Made by a program: the position numbers and the translations under genes. Below the pieces are notes generated by a model. The model did no database searches. It had not been told where the DNA came from and worked only from the letters and a program-made list of their open reading frames with translations. Positions 1 to 8,700 of a stretch of DNA of 47,802 nt are shown here, in pieces; the first letter of the stretch is position 1, and every line of letters starts with the position of its first letter. This DNA comes from Bacteroidales bacterium (GTDB lineage Bacteria; Bacteroidota; Bacteroidia; Bacteroidales; P3), in the NCBI GenBank assembly GCA_016283175.1, contig JAEEMK010000052.1:1-47802 (forward strand). Reading direction: 5' to 3'.

Positions 1-12
1 AATCAAACTAAT

Positions 13-2109
13 TTACCTTTTCATCAGGCGTGATGTGATGCGGTGGCCGGAGGCGGTGACGAGGGTCAGCAGGTAGTTGGCCGGGGGCATCGAGGAGAAA
101 TCGACCGTGTAGCGGCCTTGGCCTGCGGCTTTGAGGATTATATCGTATGAGCGGCCGCTGATGTCGGTGACGAAAGCCGATGCGAGAGGTTCCTCGCCGT
201 CCCAGTCCACGGTGACGCGCTGTGCGCAGGGGTTGGGATATACCGTCACCACAGGCTCGCCGTCGCGCACCACCAGCTGAATGTCCTGCTGGCCGCCGGG
301 CCGCACATAGGGATGCATAAACGCCGTGTCGACATAACGTGCTATGAACGACTGGCTTGCGCCCGCGTTAGGCACTGTTATGTCGCCGAACTGCGCCCCG
401 CCCGATGCCAGCATCCCCGTCAGGTACAGCACACTGTCCACCAGACATACTGAGCTTGTGGCGTGGCTTGAGCTGCCGTTGGTGCCATAGTCCACAAAAT
501 ACAGTTCATTGCCGTCGTAGTCCCATACCGCGAAGCCCATACCCCATTCGTAGGCCTCGGCTTTCTCGTAGCGCTCGCCAGCGAAGTCAAGCCACCAACG
601 GTATTTAAGCTGAGTCACAAGTCTGTTATTATTCGCCACAAGGCAGGTCGAATTGCCTGCGCTTGAACCCAACGTCGGCGAAGGAATCTCACAATTCTTG
701 CACGATACAAGCCCCCCGTCATCGAGGTTGACTCTCAAAATAAGAAAACCTTTCACTTTGAGTTCTGTGGAGTCAAGCCAGCACCTTGTGTTTACAGTGT
801 CATTATAGGCAGTGGCTCCTAACAAGGCTATATTGCCATTGTTGTCAAATTGCATAACGTTAAAGCCGTCATAATACCTGTTGCTTTCATTAGGTGTGCC
901 TAAATCTCTCCTGCCAATCTGCTTCAAATATACAGGTGTCAGAATGGAATCATATTTAAGAAGAAAACCTTTGCTCTCGTCATACTTTGAAAACCGTAGG
1001 TATAAATCTTCCGAACCACCGATTTTATAACTGCAGCTGTCATTGGATATGCTTAAATCTCGTCCGAATGTTCCTAAAAGAAAAATGTTGTTGTTAAGAT
1101 CTGATTTCAAATCAAAGAGTCTACATCCCCCCAGCGAATCACAATGCTCTGGCGTAGGCTCGAAAAGAAACTGTGATGCCAGCAAACTGTCAAAATGAGG
1201 AGAAAATTTAAGAATCTGATAATTATGGCTACCTGTCGACGGTCTGACATCGGGCAGCGGCACGTAGAAATATCGCTTGCCGTCAACATAAAACCGTAGA
1301 CCACCAATTATAGGATTGCTTATGTCGTATTGAACATTTCTTCCTTCAATCGAATCGTACACAGAAACATATTCTGTCATTGTCCTGATAACTATTATAT
1401 TTCCATTGTTGTCTATCGTAAAAGGCGAATCGTCGCTATATAAAGGGTAGTTCCGGTAAAGTCCACTATACTCGAACAAGTCTCCATTTCTGTCACACGG
1501 CGCAACAGAAAGCCAATGCGTCTCTTTTGGGGTTCCATCGTAATCCAATAAAACATACGCAGAAACGACTCTAGTACGAGCATAATCTAAAGTGTCTCCA
1601 TTATAGACCAAATTTTGCCCATAAACAAGAGTCCCGTTAGAATCATAATAACATAACCTAAATAGCGTGTCTAGGAAGAATGTATATGCGTTAATACTGT
1701 TTGCGAAAAGTCCGACCCTGTTTACAAAACAAGCCACAGCTGAATCCCCGACTGATTGAATGTTGCCGAATACAGTTTTAAAACTATTATTTGAATTTAC
1801 AACCTTGCTCCATTTTAAGTCACCGTCAGGTGTGATTCCTCCTATCACGATGCTTGGGGTGTTCCAATACGACCCATAAGCCGTAAAAGGAAGGAATCTA
1901 TTGCCGCCAAATCCTGCGTCTACACTACATACACCCATAAAATATAAATTTCCGGCAGAATCAACGACAGTTTGTTTAATGTTGTTCGTTGCGTTAATGC
2001 CTGTTGCTTCGCTGCCGGTATATGTCTTCACCCAGTCGAAGTACTGGGCACGGGAGAAAGACGGAATCAACAACAATAAAAGAACAATTGACAATTTGTG
2101 GTTTTTCAT
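13..2109 (-). CDS. T9SS type A sorting-domain secreted protein, 698 aa
   Basis: An N-terminal signal peptide (Lys/His start, Leu/Ile core, ending near SRAQ, about residue 22) and a C-terminal domain of about 75 residues starting at VVTVYPNPCAQ are seen. The latter has the usual features of a T9SS type A sorting domain: YPNP, a DISGR-like turn, LP/MPPANYLL and a basic end (RLMKR). The middle has repeated motifs of the kind D.NGNI..L/IVIR found in secreted SBBP or propeller-like proteins, but I cannot name a family with confidence. The protein is expected to be exported by Sec and then secreted or surface-attached by T9SS. The gene is transcribed away from the 2110-2769 region. Oddity: the 3' quarter (about nt 13-700) is GC-rich, while the 5' three quarters are clearly AT-rich, as if the passenger and the sorting domain had different histories. 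Function is unknown. Confidence 0.85.
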   Translation of the reverse strand: MKNHKLSIVLLLLLIPSFSRAQYFDWVKTYTGSEATGINATNNIKQTVVDSAGNLYFMGVCSVDAGFGGNRFLPFTAYGSYWNTPSIVIGGITPDGDLKWSKVVNSNNSFKTVFGNIQSVGDSAVACFVNRVGLFANSINAYTFFLDTLFRLCYYDSNGTLVYGQNLVYNGDTLDYARTRVVSAYVLLDYDGTPKETHWLSVAPCDRNGDLFEYSGLYRNYPLYSDDSPFTIDNNGNIIVIRTMTEYVSVYDSIEGRNVQYDISNPIIGGLRFYVDGKRYFYVPLPDVRPSTGSHNYQILKFSPHFDSLLASQFLFEPTPEHCDSLGGCRLFDLKSDLNNNIFLLGTFGRDLSISNDSCSYKIGGSEDLYLRFSKYDESKGFLLKYDSILTPVYLKQIGRRDLGTPNESNRYYDGFNVMQFDNNGNIALLGATAYNDTVNTRCWLDSTELKVKGFLILRVNLDDGGLVSCKNCEIPSPTLGSSAGNSTCLVANNNRLVTQLKYRWWLDFAGERYEKAEAYEWGMGFAVWDYDGNELYFVDYGTNGSSSHATSSVCLVDSVLYLTGMLASGGAQFGDITVPNAGASQSFIARYVDTAFMHPYVRPGGQQDIQLVVRDGEPVVTVYPNPCAQRVTVDWDGEEPLASAFVTDISGRSYDIILKAAGQGRYTVDFSSMPPANYLLTLVTASGHRITSRLMKR

Positions 2110-2189
2110 ATTATTTCCTCCCTTCTTTATTAGGCGATCGCATCGGTGGTCGGTGCTCTACATTGCGATTAACGATTTGGATTAAAGTG

Positions 2190-2197
2190 CAAAAATA
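2190..2197 (-). promoter_or_regulatory. Putative -7 box for the 698-aa T9SS gene
   Basis: On the minus strand this reads TATTTTTG, matching the Bacteroidota -7 consensus TAnnTTTG. It lies about 80 nt upstream of the start at 2109. A clear TTTG -33 box is not present at the expected spacing, so support is partial. Confidence 0.4.
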
Positions 2198-2238
2198 CAA
2201 AAAAATTTTGGATTAACACACATATGAATGAAATTAGT

Positions 2239-2294
2239 TGGTACGCAGGCACCCTCGCCTGCGAAAAGACCGCAGGCGGGACGCCTGCGTACCA
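2239..2294. repeat. GC-rich REP-like hairpin
   Basis: The outer arms TGGTACGCAGGC (2239-2250) and GCCTGCGTACCA (2283-2294) pair perfectly. An inner pair, CGCCTGCG (2256-2263) and CGCAGGCG (2271-2278), extends the stem. Each half contains the same GCAGGCG/CGCCTGC core, as in short extragenic palindromes. It has no T-tract and lies between divergent genes, so a terminator role is unlikely. Confidence 0.7.
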
Positions 2295-2450
2295 GATTTT
2301 CATTTCCTATTATCCCCAAAAAACAAGTGTTTTCTGACGGTATTCGGGGTTTCCTGGCAGGGTAGGACGCTGGTTTTCAAACGGTATGAAAAAATAGGAA
2401 ATCCCCCTAAAAAACACCTTTGCAAACGCTTGATTTGCAACACTATCATA

Positions 2451-2549
2451 GGCACTTGTACAGTATATGTACAGTATATGTACAGTATATGTACGCTTTA
2501 GAAGCGTACATATACTGTACATATACTGTACATATACTGTACAAATGAC
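2451..2549. repeat. 99-bp palindrome, copy 1 of 3 (TGTACAGTATA family)
   Basis: Arms of 42 bp (2457-2498 and 2502-2543) are perfect reverse complements around a 3-nt loop, TAG. Each arm is three 11-bp units TGTACAGTATA followed by TGTACGCTT. Six more bases on each side pair in four of six positions (GGCACT against AATGAC), which matches the outer ends of copies 2 and 3. Function unknown. See copies at 15922-16020 and 32826-32924. Confidence 0.95.
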
Positions 2550-2723
2550 TATGCTGGTGCAGGGAAAAACGAGGGAAAAACGAGGGGAGAACCGGGCGGC
2601 CACGCACAAGGCTCCTCCACGCGCTCAACTGGAGCTTGTAACAATTGACAGGGAAAATACACCCTTTTTTCAGGAAAAAAATCCCAGGTGAAACGTTTTA
2701 AACGACAAATAAGCTTTTTTTCG

Positions 2724-2731
2724 TAAATTTG
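2724..2731 (+). promoter_or_regulatory. Putative -7 box for the small lipoprotein gene
   Basis: TAAATTTG followed by C matches TAnnTTTG. It lies 38 nt upstream of the ATG at 2770, a fitting distance. No clear TTTG -33 box is seen 19-21 bp upstream. Confidence 0.45.
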
Positions 2732-2769
2732 CATTTTGAAAACTAATCAGAAACAACAGACAAAAAACT

Positions 2770-3102
2770 ATGAATAAAAGATTTATGATTGCAACAGTGC
2801 TGTTTGGTGCACTGATGCTGACAACAGCCTGCAAAGGCGGCGACCCTCATAGCAAGGGCGTCGAAGCCGGCAAAGCTGCCTGCGAATGCTACAAACTCGA
2901 CGGTCTGGAGGCTGTTGAAAAATGCCTTGATAAAATAGAACGCGAGAATCAGGAGTTTTTGACAGACACGGCATACACCAATGCCGTGGAGGCACAGCTG
3001 CTGGAATGCATCACCGACGGTGTTATCGATATCGTCAAGCCTATAAAGGAAGCGCCAGCTCCCAAGGCTGCTCCTGCCGACACCACCTCGAAAGCGGAAT
3101 AA
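2770..3102 (+). CDS. Small putative lipoprotein, 110 aa
   Basis: A lipoprotein signal is seen at the N-terminus: a basic start, a hydrophobic stretch (IATVLFGALML) and a lipobox LTTAC with the acylated Cys at residue 21. The mature protein is about 90 residues, acidic, with three further Cys (in ACECY, EKCLD and LLECI). It ends in an Ala/Pro/Lys tail (APAPKAAPAD). The even Cys and helix pattern suggests a small helical periplasmic-facing domain, perhaps disulfide-bonded. I do not recognise a named family. The DUF2461 gene follows on the same strand 53 bp downstream and probably shares the transcript. A -7 box lies 38 nt upstream. Confidence 0.8.
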   Translation: MNKRFMIATVLFGALMLTTACKGGDPHSKGVEAGKAACECYKLDGLEAVEKCLDKIERENQEFLTDTAYTNAVEAQLLECITDGVIDIVKPIKEAPAPKAAPADTTSKAE

Positions 3103-3155
3103 ACAACTGTTTCCAAGACATATACAAGAATTTTCCCTTTAAAAAAAGCAGAACA

Positions 3156-3836
3156 TTGAACTCCGATATTTTCAAATTCTTCGAGGAACTGGCAGCCAAC
3201 AACAACCGCGAGTGGTTTATGGACAACAAGGCCCGCTATGATGCTATCCGTGAGGAGTTTATCGACTTTACGGCGCAGATTGTCGACGAGTTGTCGGTGC
3301 TCGACCCCACCATTGGCCGCCCCGACCCGAAGAAATGCCTGTACCGCATATACCGCGACTTGCGCTTCACGCAGGACAAAAGGCCGTACAAGACACATAT
3401 ATCATTCTTTCTCAGCAGCTACGGCATAAAACGCTCAGGCGAAGCCGGATACTACCTTCAAATAGGGCAAGAGGACTACGGTCTGCACGGCAACTGCAGC
3501 CTCGGCGGCGGCATCTTTATGCCCGACAAGGAGAAGCTGGTCGCCATCAGGCAGGAGATTTTCTACAACACCGACGACTTCCTTGCAATAGTCAACAACA
3601 AGAATTACAAGAAATATTTTGGCAGTACATTTTTCACCACCAAAGTGCTGAGCCGGGTGCCCAAGGGCTACCCTGCCGACTGGGAGTATGCCGATTGGTT
3701 GAAATACAACGACTACTGCACAATGCACGAAGTGCCCAACGACATCGTACTAAGCGATGGATTCAAAGACTACGTTATGAAAGTATTCACTGCCAGTGTG
3801 CCGTTCAACAAGTTCATCCTGCAGGCCACGAGTTGA
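3156..3836 (+). CDS. DUF2461 family protein, 226 aa
   Basis: The product matches the DUF2461 (TIGR02453) family throughout: an N-terminal FFEELAANNNREWF segment, then KKCLYRIYRDLRFTQDKRPYK, GYYLQIG and a C-terminal region with LSRVPKGYPAD. The family's biochemical role is not established. The open frame extends upstream to 3006, but that part overlaps the lipoprotein gene in another frame and has no family similarity. The best start is TTG at 3156, directly before NSDIFKFFEEL and behind an A-rich stretch, which suits weakly SD-dependent Bacteroidota initiation. The length is usual for the family (about 220 aa). It probably forms an operon with the upstream lipoprotein gene and ends just before a strong terminator. 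Confidence 0.9.
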   Translation: MNSDIFKFFEELAANNNREWFMDNKARYDAIREEFIDFTAQIVDELSVLDPTIGRPDPKKCLYRIYRDLRFTQDKRPYKTHISFFLSSYGIKRSGEAGYYLQIGQEDYGLHGNCSLGGGIFMPDKEKLVAIRQEIFYNTDDFLAIVNNKNYKKYFGSTFFTTKVLSRVPKGYPADWEYADWLKYNDYCTMHEVPNDIVLSDGFKDYVMKVFTASVPFNKFILQATS

Positions 3837-3853
3837 AAAACGAATCATAAAAT

Positions 3854-3893
3854 AAAAGGAGAGCGCCGCCCGAATGGGCGGCGCTCTCCTTTT
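3854..3893. terminator. Bidirectional terminator between DUF2461 gene and MFS gene
   Basis: An 18-bp perfect stem (3854-3871 with 3876-3893) around the loop GAAT has a GC-rich core GAGCGCCGCCC flanked by AAAA and TTTT. This gives a T-tract on both strands. The genes on either side converge on it. Confidence 0.9.
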
Positions 3894-3908
3894 ATTTTAA
3901 TAATTATC

Positions 3909-5591
3909 TTAGTTTTCTGCCTTGATATTGGGTTCCTCAAGGCCATAGCCTTTCTTCTTATCGACGGCTTTCAGATAAACCGAAATAAGCAGAGCAGCAA
4001 TACCGAGTGATGCCAGCATAACAAGAGCCCATTTGTAGTCGTAGGGAACGAGGACACCTTCCTCGCCAGCTTTGATAGCCTCTTTGGCAGCAACAACAGC
4101 GGCATTGTTGGCATTGGAACTTTCGAGGACGTTACCAATCAGAGTCGGGAACAGACCGAGACCAATATTCTGAATCCAGAAAATAGCTGCGTAGGCCGAA
4201 CCGATAATCTTTTCGTCAACCAGCTTGGGCACCGAGGGCCACAGAGCAGCAGGAACCAGCGAGAACGAGGCGCCAAGCACGAGGATGGTGACATATGCAA
4301 CCACGACGCCGCCGGCAGCGGAAGAAGCCGAGACACCGGGCAGTATGAATGCGAAAGTGAGGTGGCATACAACCAGCAAGATGGAGCCAAGCATAAGCAT
4401 TGAAGCTGCCTTACCCTTATGGTCGACATAGCTGCCCAGAATTGGTGTGATAGCCACAGCCAACAACGGGAAAACGGCGAAGATGGTCTCAGCGGTGCCA
4501 CGCATATAGCCCATATAGCAATATACCACCAGGGCAACGACGGCCATACCCATAAGACCATATTTCATAGCTTTGTTATTCTTGATAAAGTTGCTCGAGA
4601 AGGCGCAGGCGGCCACAACAAGCATTATGATATACTGCACAATGGTCACAGTGTTACGGCCCCAGAAAGTATCGGGTGATGCAGCAGTAAGATCAAGGTT
4701 GCACTGCAGCATATTGACGGCGTATTTCTGGAAGGGGAAGATGGCACTGTAGTAGAGCACGCAAAGCAGAGCCACCAGCCAGAATCCAAGGCTGGAGAAA
4801 ATCTTGCCAAGGTCGCTGATTTTGAAGGGGTCATCCTTTTCTTCAGCCTCGCCAGTCTGACTGTCGAGTTTCTTGTCCATAAAGAAGTAGACGATGAACA
4901 TAATCAGAGCGATGCAGAGCAGCACAACGCCAAACTTTACGGCATTGTCGACGTGAATCTCACCGCCGAGTTTTGCAAAGAAGGGTGAGAATATCATACA
5001 GGTAGCGACGCCAAGACGAGCCAGAGCCATTTCAGAACCCATAGCGAGGGCGGTTTCACGTCCCTTGAACCACTTGACAATACCGCGGCTAACAGTAATA
5101 CCGGCCATTTCGCATCCACATCCGAAAATCATAAAGCCGCAAGCTGCCAATTTGGCCGATGCAGGCATACCGTCAGCAAACGGCAGGATGGCACCGATTA
5201 TAGGCAAATCACCATTCCAGTTCAGGTGTGTGGTAAACCAAGCCTCAAGTCCAGTACCTTTAAACATCTCGCTTACTGCATAGAACTTGATGATACCGCC
5301 AACGAGCATCACGGCACCCGAGAGAACAGCAGTAAAGCGGACACCCATCTTGTCAAGGATGATACCTGCAAAGATGAGGAAAAACACATAGACGTTGAGG
5401 AACACCTCGGCGCCCTGCATACGGCCGAACGAACCACTATCCCAACCGCGAGTGGACTCCATATAGTCCTTGATAGGCGACAGAATGTCCATAAAAATGT
5501 AGGCGCAAAACATAGCAAGCGCCAAAAGCAAGAGAGCTGTCCAGCGCATTCCTGCACTGTCTCTCAATGTTTTAATACCTGTTTGTGTCAT
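3909..5591 (-). CDS. MFS transporter, 560 aa
   Basis: About twelve hydrophobic helices in two halves, separated by a charged cytoplasmic loop (KKLDSQTGEAEEKDDPFK), identify a major facilitator superfamily permease of the inner membrane. The first loop reads SPIKDYMESTRGWDSGSFGR, followed by a helix and the MFS loop 2-3 signature-like DKMGVRF. Later segments include SYVDHKGKAASM. The general look recalls the MFSD1-like branch, but the substrate cannot be read from sequence. The frame stays open to 5705, but that extension contains the terminator of the neighbouring gene and the promoter. The ATG at 5591 (MTQTGIKTL) is 26 nt from a good -7 box and is chosen. Confidence 0.9.
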   Translation of the reverse strand: MTQTGIKTLRDSAGMRWTALLLLALAMFCAYIFMDILSPIKDYMESTRGWDSGSFGRMQGAEVFLNVYVFFLIFAGIILDKMGVRFTAVLSGAVMLVGGIIKFYAVSEMFKGTGLEAWFTTHLNWNGDLPIIGAILPFADGMPASAKLAACGFMIFGCGCEMAGITVSRGIVKWFKGRETALAMGSEMALARLGVATCMIFSPFFAKLGGEIHVDNAVKFGVVLLCIALIMFIVYFFMDKKLDSQTGEAEEKDDPFKISDLGKIFSSLGFWLVALLCVLYYSAIFPFQKYAVNMLQCNLDLTAASPDTFWGRNTVTIVQYIIMLVVAACAFSSNFIKNNKAMKYGLMGMAVVALVVYCYMGYMRGTAETIFAVFPLLAVAITPILGSYVDHKGKAASMLMLGSILLVVCHLTFAFILPGVSASSAAGGVVVAYVTILVLGASFSLVPAALWPSVPKLVDEKIIGSAYAAIFWIQNIGLGLFPTLIGNVLESSNANNAAVVAAKEAIKAGEEGVLVPYDYKWALVMLASLGIAALLISVYLKAVDKKKGYGLEEPNIKAEN

Positions 5592-5616
5592 ACTATTGTT
5601 TTTTTGTAATTTTTTG

Positions 5617-5647
5617 CAAAGATACAAATAATGCTGGAACTGGCAAA
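5617..5647 (-). promoter_or_regulatory. Bacteroidota-type promoter of the MFS gene
   Basis: On the minus strand, TTTG (5644-5647) is followed by 19 bp and then TATCTTTG (5617-5624). This matches the TTTG / TAnnTTTG consensus with standard spacing and lies 26 nt upstream of the ATG at 5591. Confidence 0.8.
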
Positions 5648-5663
5648 AAAAACTTGTAGTCCA

Positions 5664-5700
5664 TAAAAAAAGCGTGGTTCCCGATGTGGGAACCACGCTT
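5664..5700 (-). terminator. Rho-independent terminator of the 1772-aa T9SS gene
   Basis: A 13-bp perfect stem, AAGCGTGGTTCCC (5670-5682) with GGGAACCACGCTT (5688-5700), is followed on the minus strand by seven T. It lies just after the stop codon at 5732 and immediately upstream of the MFS promoter. Confidence 0.9.
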
Positions 5701-5731
5701 CTCATTATATGTCTGTCGACTGACAGCTGCC

Positions 5732-8700
5732 TTAGCGAAGTACAACAACGCGTTTGGTAACTGTATTGCCAATCTTGACAACATAGACACCCGTTGCCGG
5801 CATACGGAACTGAACAGTTTCGGTGGCATTGAGAGTCTTGGCCATTGTACGGCCGTTGATGTCATAGACAGTCACATCGTAGCCTTCAGCACCGTTGACA
5901 AATACATTGCCCTCTTTGCTGTAGACGTTGACATTGAGGCCGTCAACACCGTCGATACCCTGTACAGGAGCAAAGGTAGCGGTGAGAGTGATATCGCTGT
6001 TGACCGTAACGGTAATGGTGTTTTCAGTCGAACCGTTGCTCCAGCTTACGAACTTGTAGCCGTCATAAGGATCAGCGGTAACGGTGATGGTTTCACCTGC
6101 TGCATAGGTATACTGTCCCGGAGCGGGAGTAGTGGTACCCATAGTAGCATCATTGACAGCGATGGTGACATTGTAGGATTCAGATCCAATAGGAGCAAAA
6201 ACAGCATAGATGCTCATAGTTACTCCAATATAATCTGCATCAACAGTAATGGTATCGAACAAAGGTTCGTCTTCCATATCTTCTGCGTAGATAGTGTCAT
6301 TGATGGTGCCATATCCAGGAATGGTGACGCTTGTGTAAACAGCAGTGATTTCATAGCCCGGGTTAGGTTCGACACCGATGACTACGACATCGCCTTCAGT
6401 ATAATAATGTGTACCGGCAGCGGGATAGAGTGTACCCCAAGCAGTGTTGTTAGCACCGGTGATAACCGTCAAACTGTCGTGCTGTTCGATAGGATCGCCG
6501 ACTGCGAAGTTAGCGGTAAAGCTGAATACGTAGTTGTGGGAACCAAATTGAACGACCATACCACCGAACAGATCAAATGCATCGGTTACTGCCAGATTAA
6601 GAGTCGTATCAATTATTACGCTACCAGCTGCGGTTACATTGACGCTCCAGCCTTCAAGGTGATAGCCACTGTTGGGAACAGCAATTACACTGCAGGTGTC
6701 GCCTTCATAGAAGTAGTGGACACCGGGAGCGGGAATGGTGGTACCCATAGTCGGGTCGTTCACGGCCACATTGACCTGCATACTGTCGCGAGTTATCGGA
6801 GCAGCACCAAGAGTCAGCGAAATGTCGTCGATGAGCAGATAGTTTTCATCGTAGTCAACGTGATGGAAAGCAATGTAGACGCTCTGACCGGCATAGTCGG
6901 ACAGGTCGATGGTCTGCATCGTCCAGCTACCGGCAGCAACGGCATAAGGACGGATAACGGTGAATGCGTTGGTATCGTCGGTAGTAGTGGAAATCTTCAC
7001 ACTGTAGCTATCGGGATAGCCGGCATTGGTCATTTCATACCAGCTGAAGATAAGGCTGTCGCTGGTGTTCGGAAGCACGAACTTCGGTGAAATCAGCCAA
7101 GCATTGGCGTGCATAGCACCACTGTTCCAGCTCCACGAAGAAGCAAAATAGTTGCCACCGTGAGGAACAACGCCGGTAAGGCCAGCGCCGTCATAAACGA
7201 ACCAGGGCATACCATCGACGCTGCCATTGACAGTGCTCCAGCAGCCAAGACCATTCTCGAAGCCCTCGAAGTAAGGCAGCGAGGTCACATCGGTGCAGGA
7301 AGTCATCGTGGTGATGGTAGCCAGCGACGAGCTGTCAGTAGCCGAGCAGATAGCCTGGACACCGAAAGTGTAGCTTGTAGCAGCAGTGAGGTTGTTGAAA
7401 GTATAGGTATTGGTGTTTACATTGGCCACGAGTGTGGTACCATTGTAGACATTGTAGCTGGCAGCATTGCCTGTCCAGCTGATGGTGATGCTGGTTTCAG
7501 TAGCAGCATCGACAGTGATAACAGGAGTGTTGCAGCTCGGGCAAGCATCGGTCAAAGTGTAGATAACGCCATCAGTCAAGGTGCTGGCATCGCTGACAGT
7601 GTAGACAATTGCACCACCGCCGTCGACAATGGCAAAGCTTGCTTCATCATCGTAGTCGCTTCCACTAGTCCAGCTGAAGCTTACAGGCATACCGCTGCAA
7701 ACGCTGACCTGGAATGTGTCGTAGCTTGTTGTGTTGTATAAGCCCTGACTTGCCATATTGTAGGTAGCAACAGTAGCGCCATTCTGGCTGATAGTGAGGG
7801 TGGAGTTATCCCAACCGTCACCATAACCGTCCTGAGCATAGATGCTGATGACACAGCTGCCACCGGCACAATCGGTCACGGCAGTGATGGTAGCGACATC
7901 GGAAGCATCGGTAGCCGAGCAGTTGGCAACAACACCGAAGGTATAGCTTGTGCTGGCGGTCAGACCAGTAACGGTGTAGTTGGTGGTGTTAATTCCACTG
8001 GCTACAACTGTACCAGTGCTGCTATAAACACTATAGGTAGCGCCAGTGTTCTCATTGTCGCTCCAGCTGAGAGATACGCTGTTAGCGGTAACGCTGTCAA
8101 CAGTGAGGTTGGTGACGGCCATACAGCTGGGAGCTGATGTTACTGCCAGGGTGTAGTCCTCGACAATGGCATAGCTGCTGCTGAAACAAGGATTGGCAGA
8201 GGCAGCGTCGGTGACAGAGCTGGTGTAGTTGTCGAAGTAACTGTCAGCACCGGCGATACGCATACGGTAGTTGCCCATAGTTGTACTGACGGGGATTTCG
8301 AAAGTGGCAGTCAGAGTGGTGGGGTTGCTGTTGGTGCTTTCACCAGCATAAACAACCTCTGTACCATCAAAAGTCATACTGTTGTCCCAGTCAACCCAAA
8401 TAATAGTACCATAGGTGTAACCGGTGGCGTAGGTAATGTCAACAGTTGCGGTGGTGCCGGCGGGAACCGAGGCAACCATCGAGCTGTTATTAATATAGTA
8501 AGGAGAGGTAGTAGGATGGCTGGTGCTGTTGGACATACTGCCAATGGTGATATTGGTGATACCGCTGTTGTCAACCGAGGTGGGGTTGGGCAGGCAGTAA
8601 CCAATATGGATTGAAATGGTAGAAGCGGAAGAAACATCGCTACCGCAGTTGGCAACAACAGTAACAGTGTAGTCGTTGTCCATCTGTAAACCGGTCAGGA

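Larger units (their letters stand above)
2110..2769. other. Divergent intergenic region, 660 bp, with two hairpin elements
   Basis: This spacer separates the minus-strand T9SS gene from the plus-strand lipoprotein gene. It holds a -7 box for each side (2190-2197 minus, 2724-2731 plus), a GC-rich hairpin (2239-2294) and the first 99-bp palindrome (2451-2549). The short open frames here run through the palindromes and look like chance frames, so I see no gene. Confidence 0.8.

Noticed and set aside
2238-2734. Short open frames on both strands encoding repeats such as YSICTVYVQY
   Set aside because: They are translations of the palindrome arms, appear in several frames and both strands, and recur only where the 99-bp palindromes are. 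They have no start context or relatives that I recognise.
3006-3155. Upstream extension of the DUF2461 frame to an ATG at 3006
   Set aside because: It overlaps the lipoprotein gene in another frame, is Cys/Arg/Ser-rich, and has no family similarity. TTG 3156 fits the family N-terminus.
5592-5705. N-terminal extension of the MFS protein
   Set aside because: The extension covers the promoter and the terminator of the neighbouring gene, and MTQTGIKTL at 5591 is a normal MFS N-terminus.
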